Below, one piece after another: positions 63,881-64,000 of a DNA stretch of 64,000 nucleotides (position 1 is its first letter; each line of letters starts with the position of its first letter). Below the pieces are notes generated by a model. It had not been told where the DNA came from and made no database searches. It was given only the letters and a program-made list of their open reading frames with translations. The position numbers were made by a program, and so were the translations under genes. This DNA comes from Roseibium alexandrii DFL-11. GTDB taxonomy: Bacteria; Pseudomonadota; Alphaproteobacteria; Rhizobiales; Stappiaceae. The stretch spans positions 310,001 to 374,000 of the forward strand of contig NZ_CM011002.1 of NCBI RefSeq assembly GCF_000158095.2, given 5' to 3'.

Positions 63881-64000
63881 ATGACTGATAATCTGGTTGA
63901 AGCCAATTTGATTGACCTTACTGCAGATATTGTTTCAGCATATGTCAGCAACAATACGGTTGCTTCCACAGAACTTCCTGGCCTGATCAACGAAGTGTAT
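63881..64000 (+). CDS. MucR/Ros family transcriptional regulator (start only)
   Basis: The 40 visible residues [40 protein letters not shown] match the N-terminal part of MucR/Ros zinc-finger regulators of alphaproteobacteria ([13 protein letters not shown] is the signature start). The rest, including the C2H2 zinc finger, lies beyond the right edge. MucR proteins are global H-NS-like regulators that bind AT-rich DNA and repress exopolysaccharide, motility and virulence genes. ATG with AGGTGTG upstream. Confidence 0.88.
   Translation, partial: MTDNLVEANLIDLTADIVSAYVSNNTVASTELPGLINEVY

Overview
The window looks like chromosomal DNA of a marine alphaproteobacterium, most likely a Roseibium/Labrenzia/Stappia-type member of the Hyphomicrobiales. 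This rests on gene content, not on a search: a MucR/Ros regulator start at the right edge, the alphaproteobacterial ATPase zeta subunit (DUF1476), a PurL/PurQ/PurS-type FGAM synthase with its small associated membrane protein, a TRAP transporter, a VjbR-like LuxR solo, and generally G+C-rich coding DNA. No rRNA, tRNA, CRISPR array, transposase or phage structural gene was seen.

Layout. 1-2.9 kb: methionine gamma-lyase (cut by the left edge), a divergent Lrp regulator and PPi-dependent phosphofructokinase. 3.0-5.3 kb: an AT-rich insert with a pentapeptide-repeat membrane protein overlapping a nucleotidyltransferase; this is the most unusual locus. 5.4-10 kb: a long-form GAPDH, Grx4-type glutaredoxin, BolA and purL. 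10.2-13.6 kb: a MocR regulator facing a DUF1127 gene, and a peroxiredoxin facing an AraC regulator. 13.6-16 kb: purC, purS, a 35-residue membrane protein, purQ and DUF2164. 16.2-19.4 kb: ATPase zeta subunit, a frameshifted HpcH/HpaI aldolase, an RBBP9-like hydrolase and an SDR. 19.5-24.7 kb: a LuxR solo divergent from methylmalonyl-CoA mutase mutA-mutB. 24.8-26.7 kb: PilZ-like protein, XRE regulator and two DUF2975 paralogues. 26.9-32.1 kb: outer-membrane barrel protein and a TRAP transporter operon interrupted by a structured, MITE-like element. 32.4-40.2 kb: haloacid dehalogenase, VOC protein, class IV aminotransferase, a small secreted protein, an MFS transporter, two tandem orphan solute-binding proteins, a thermonuclease and a DUF6159 membrane protein. 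40.3-45.2 kb: Fe-SOD, cytochrome c', diheme cytochrome c, GNAT, and an ABM/DUF2798/RidA operon divergent from a LysR regulator. 45.3-57.1 kb: a lipoprotein, an acidic protein of unknown family, several orphan substrate-binding proteins, oligopeptidase B, another MFS transporter, MsrB and a PAS-GGDEF protein with a degenerate signature. 57.6-63.6 kb: the Mrp Na+/H+ antiporter operon mrpABCDEF, with mrpG frameshifted. 63.9 kb to the end: the start of a MucR regulator.

Most genes are housekeeping or accessory metabolism. The best candidate for an undescribed system is the 3.3-5.0 kb pair. Its membrane protein carries pentapeptide repeats followed by a channel-like module, and its start codon context is complicated by an A8 tract. 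It overlaps a minimal nucleotidyltransferase by four bases in DNA much poorer in G+C than its surroundings. Other points to follow up are the MITE-like element inside the TRAP operon, a DctQ subunit fused to a TM2-like and coiled-coil region, the broken mrpG, the degenerate GGDEF protein and the acidic protein at 45.9-46.9 kb.
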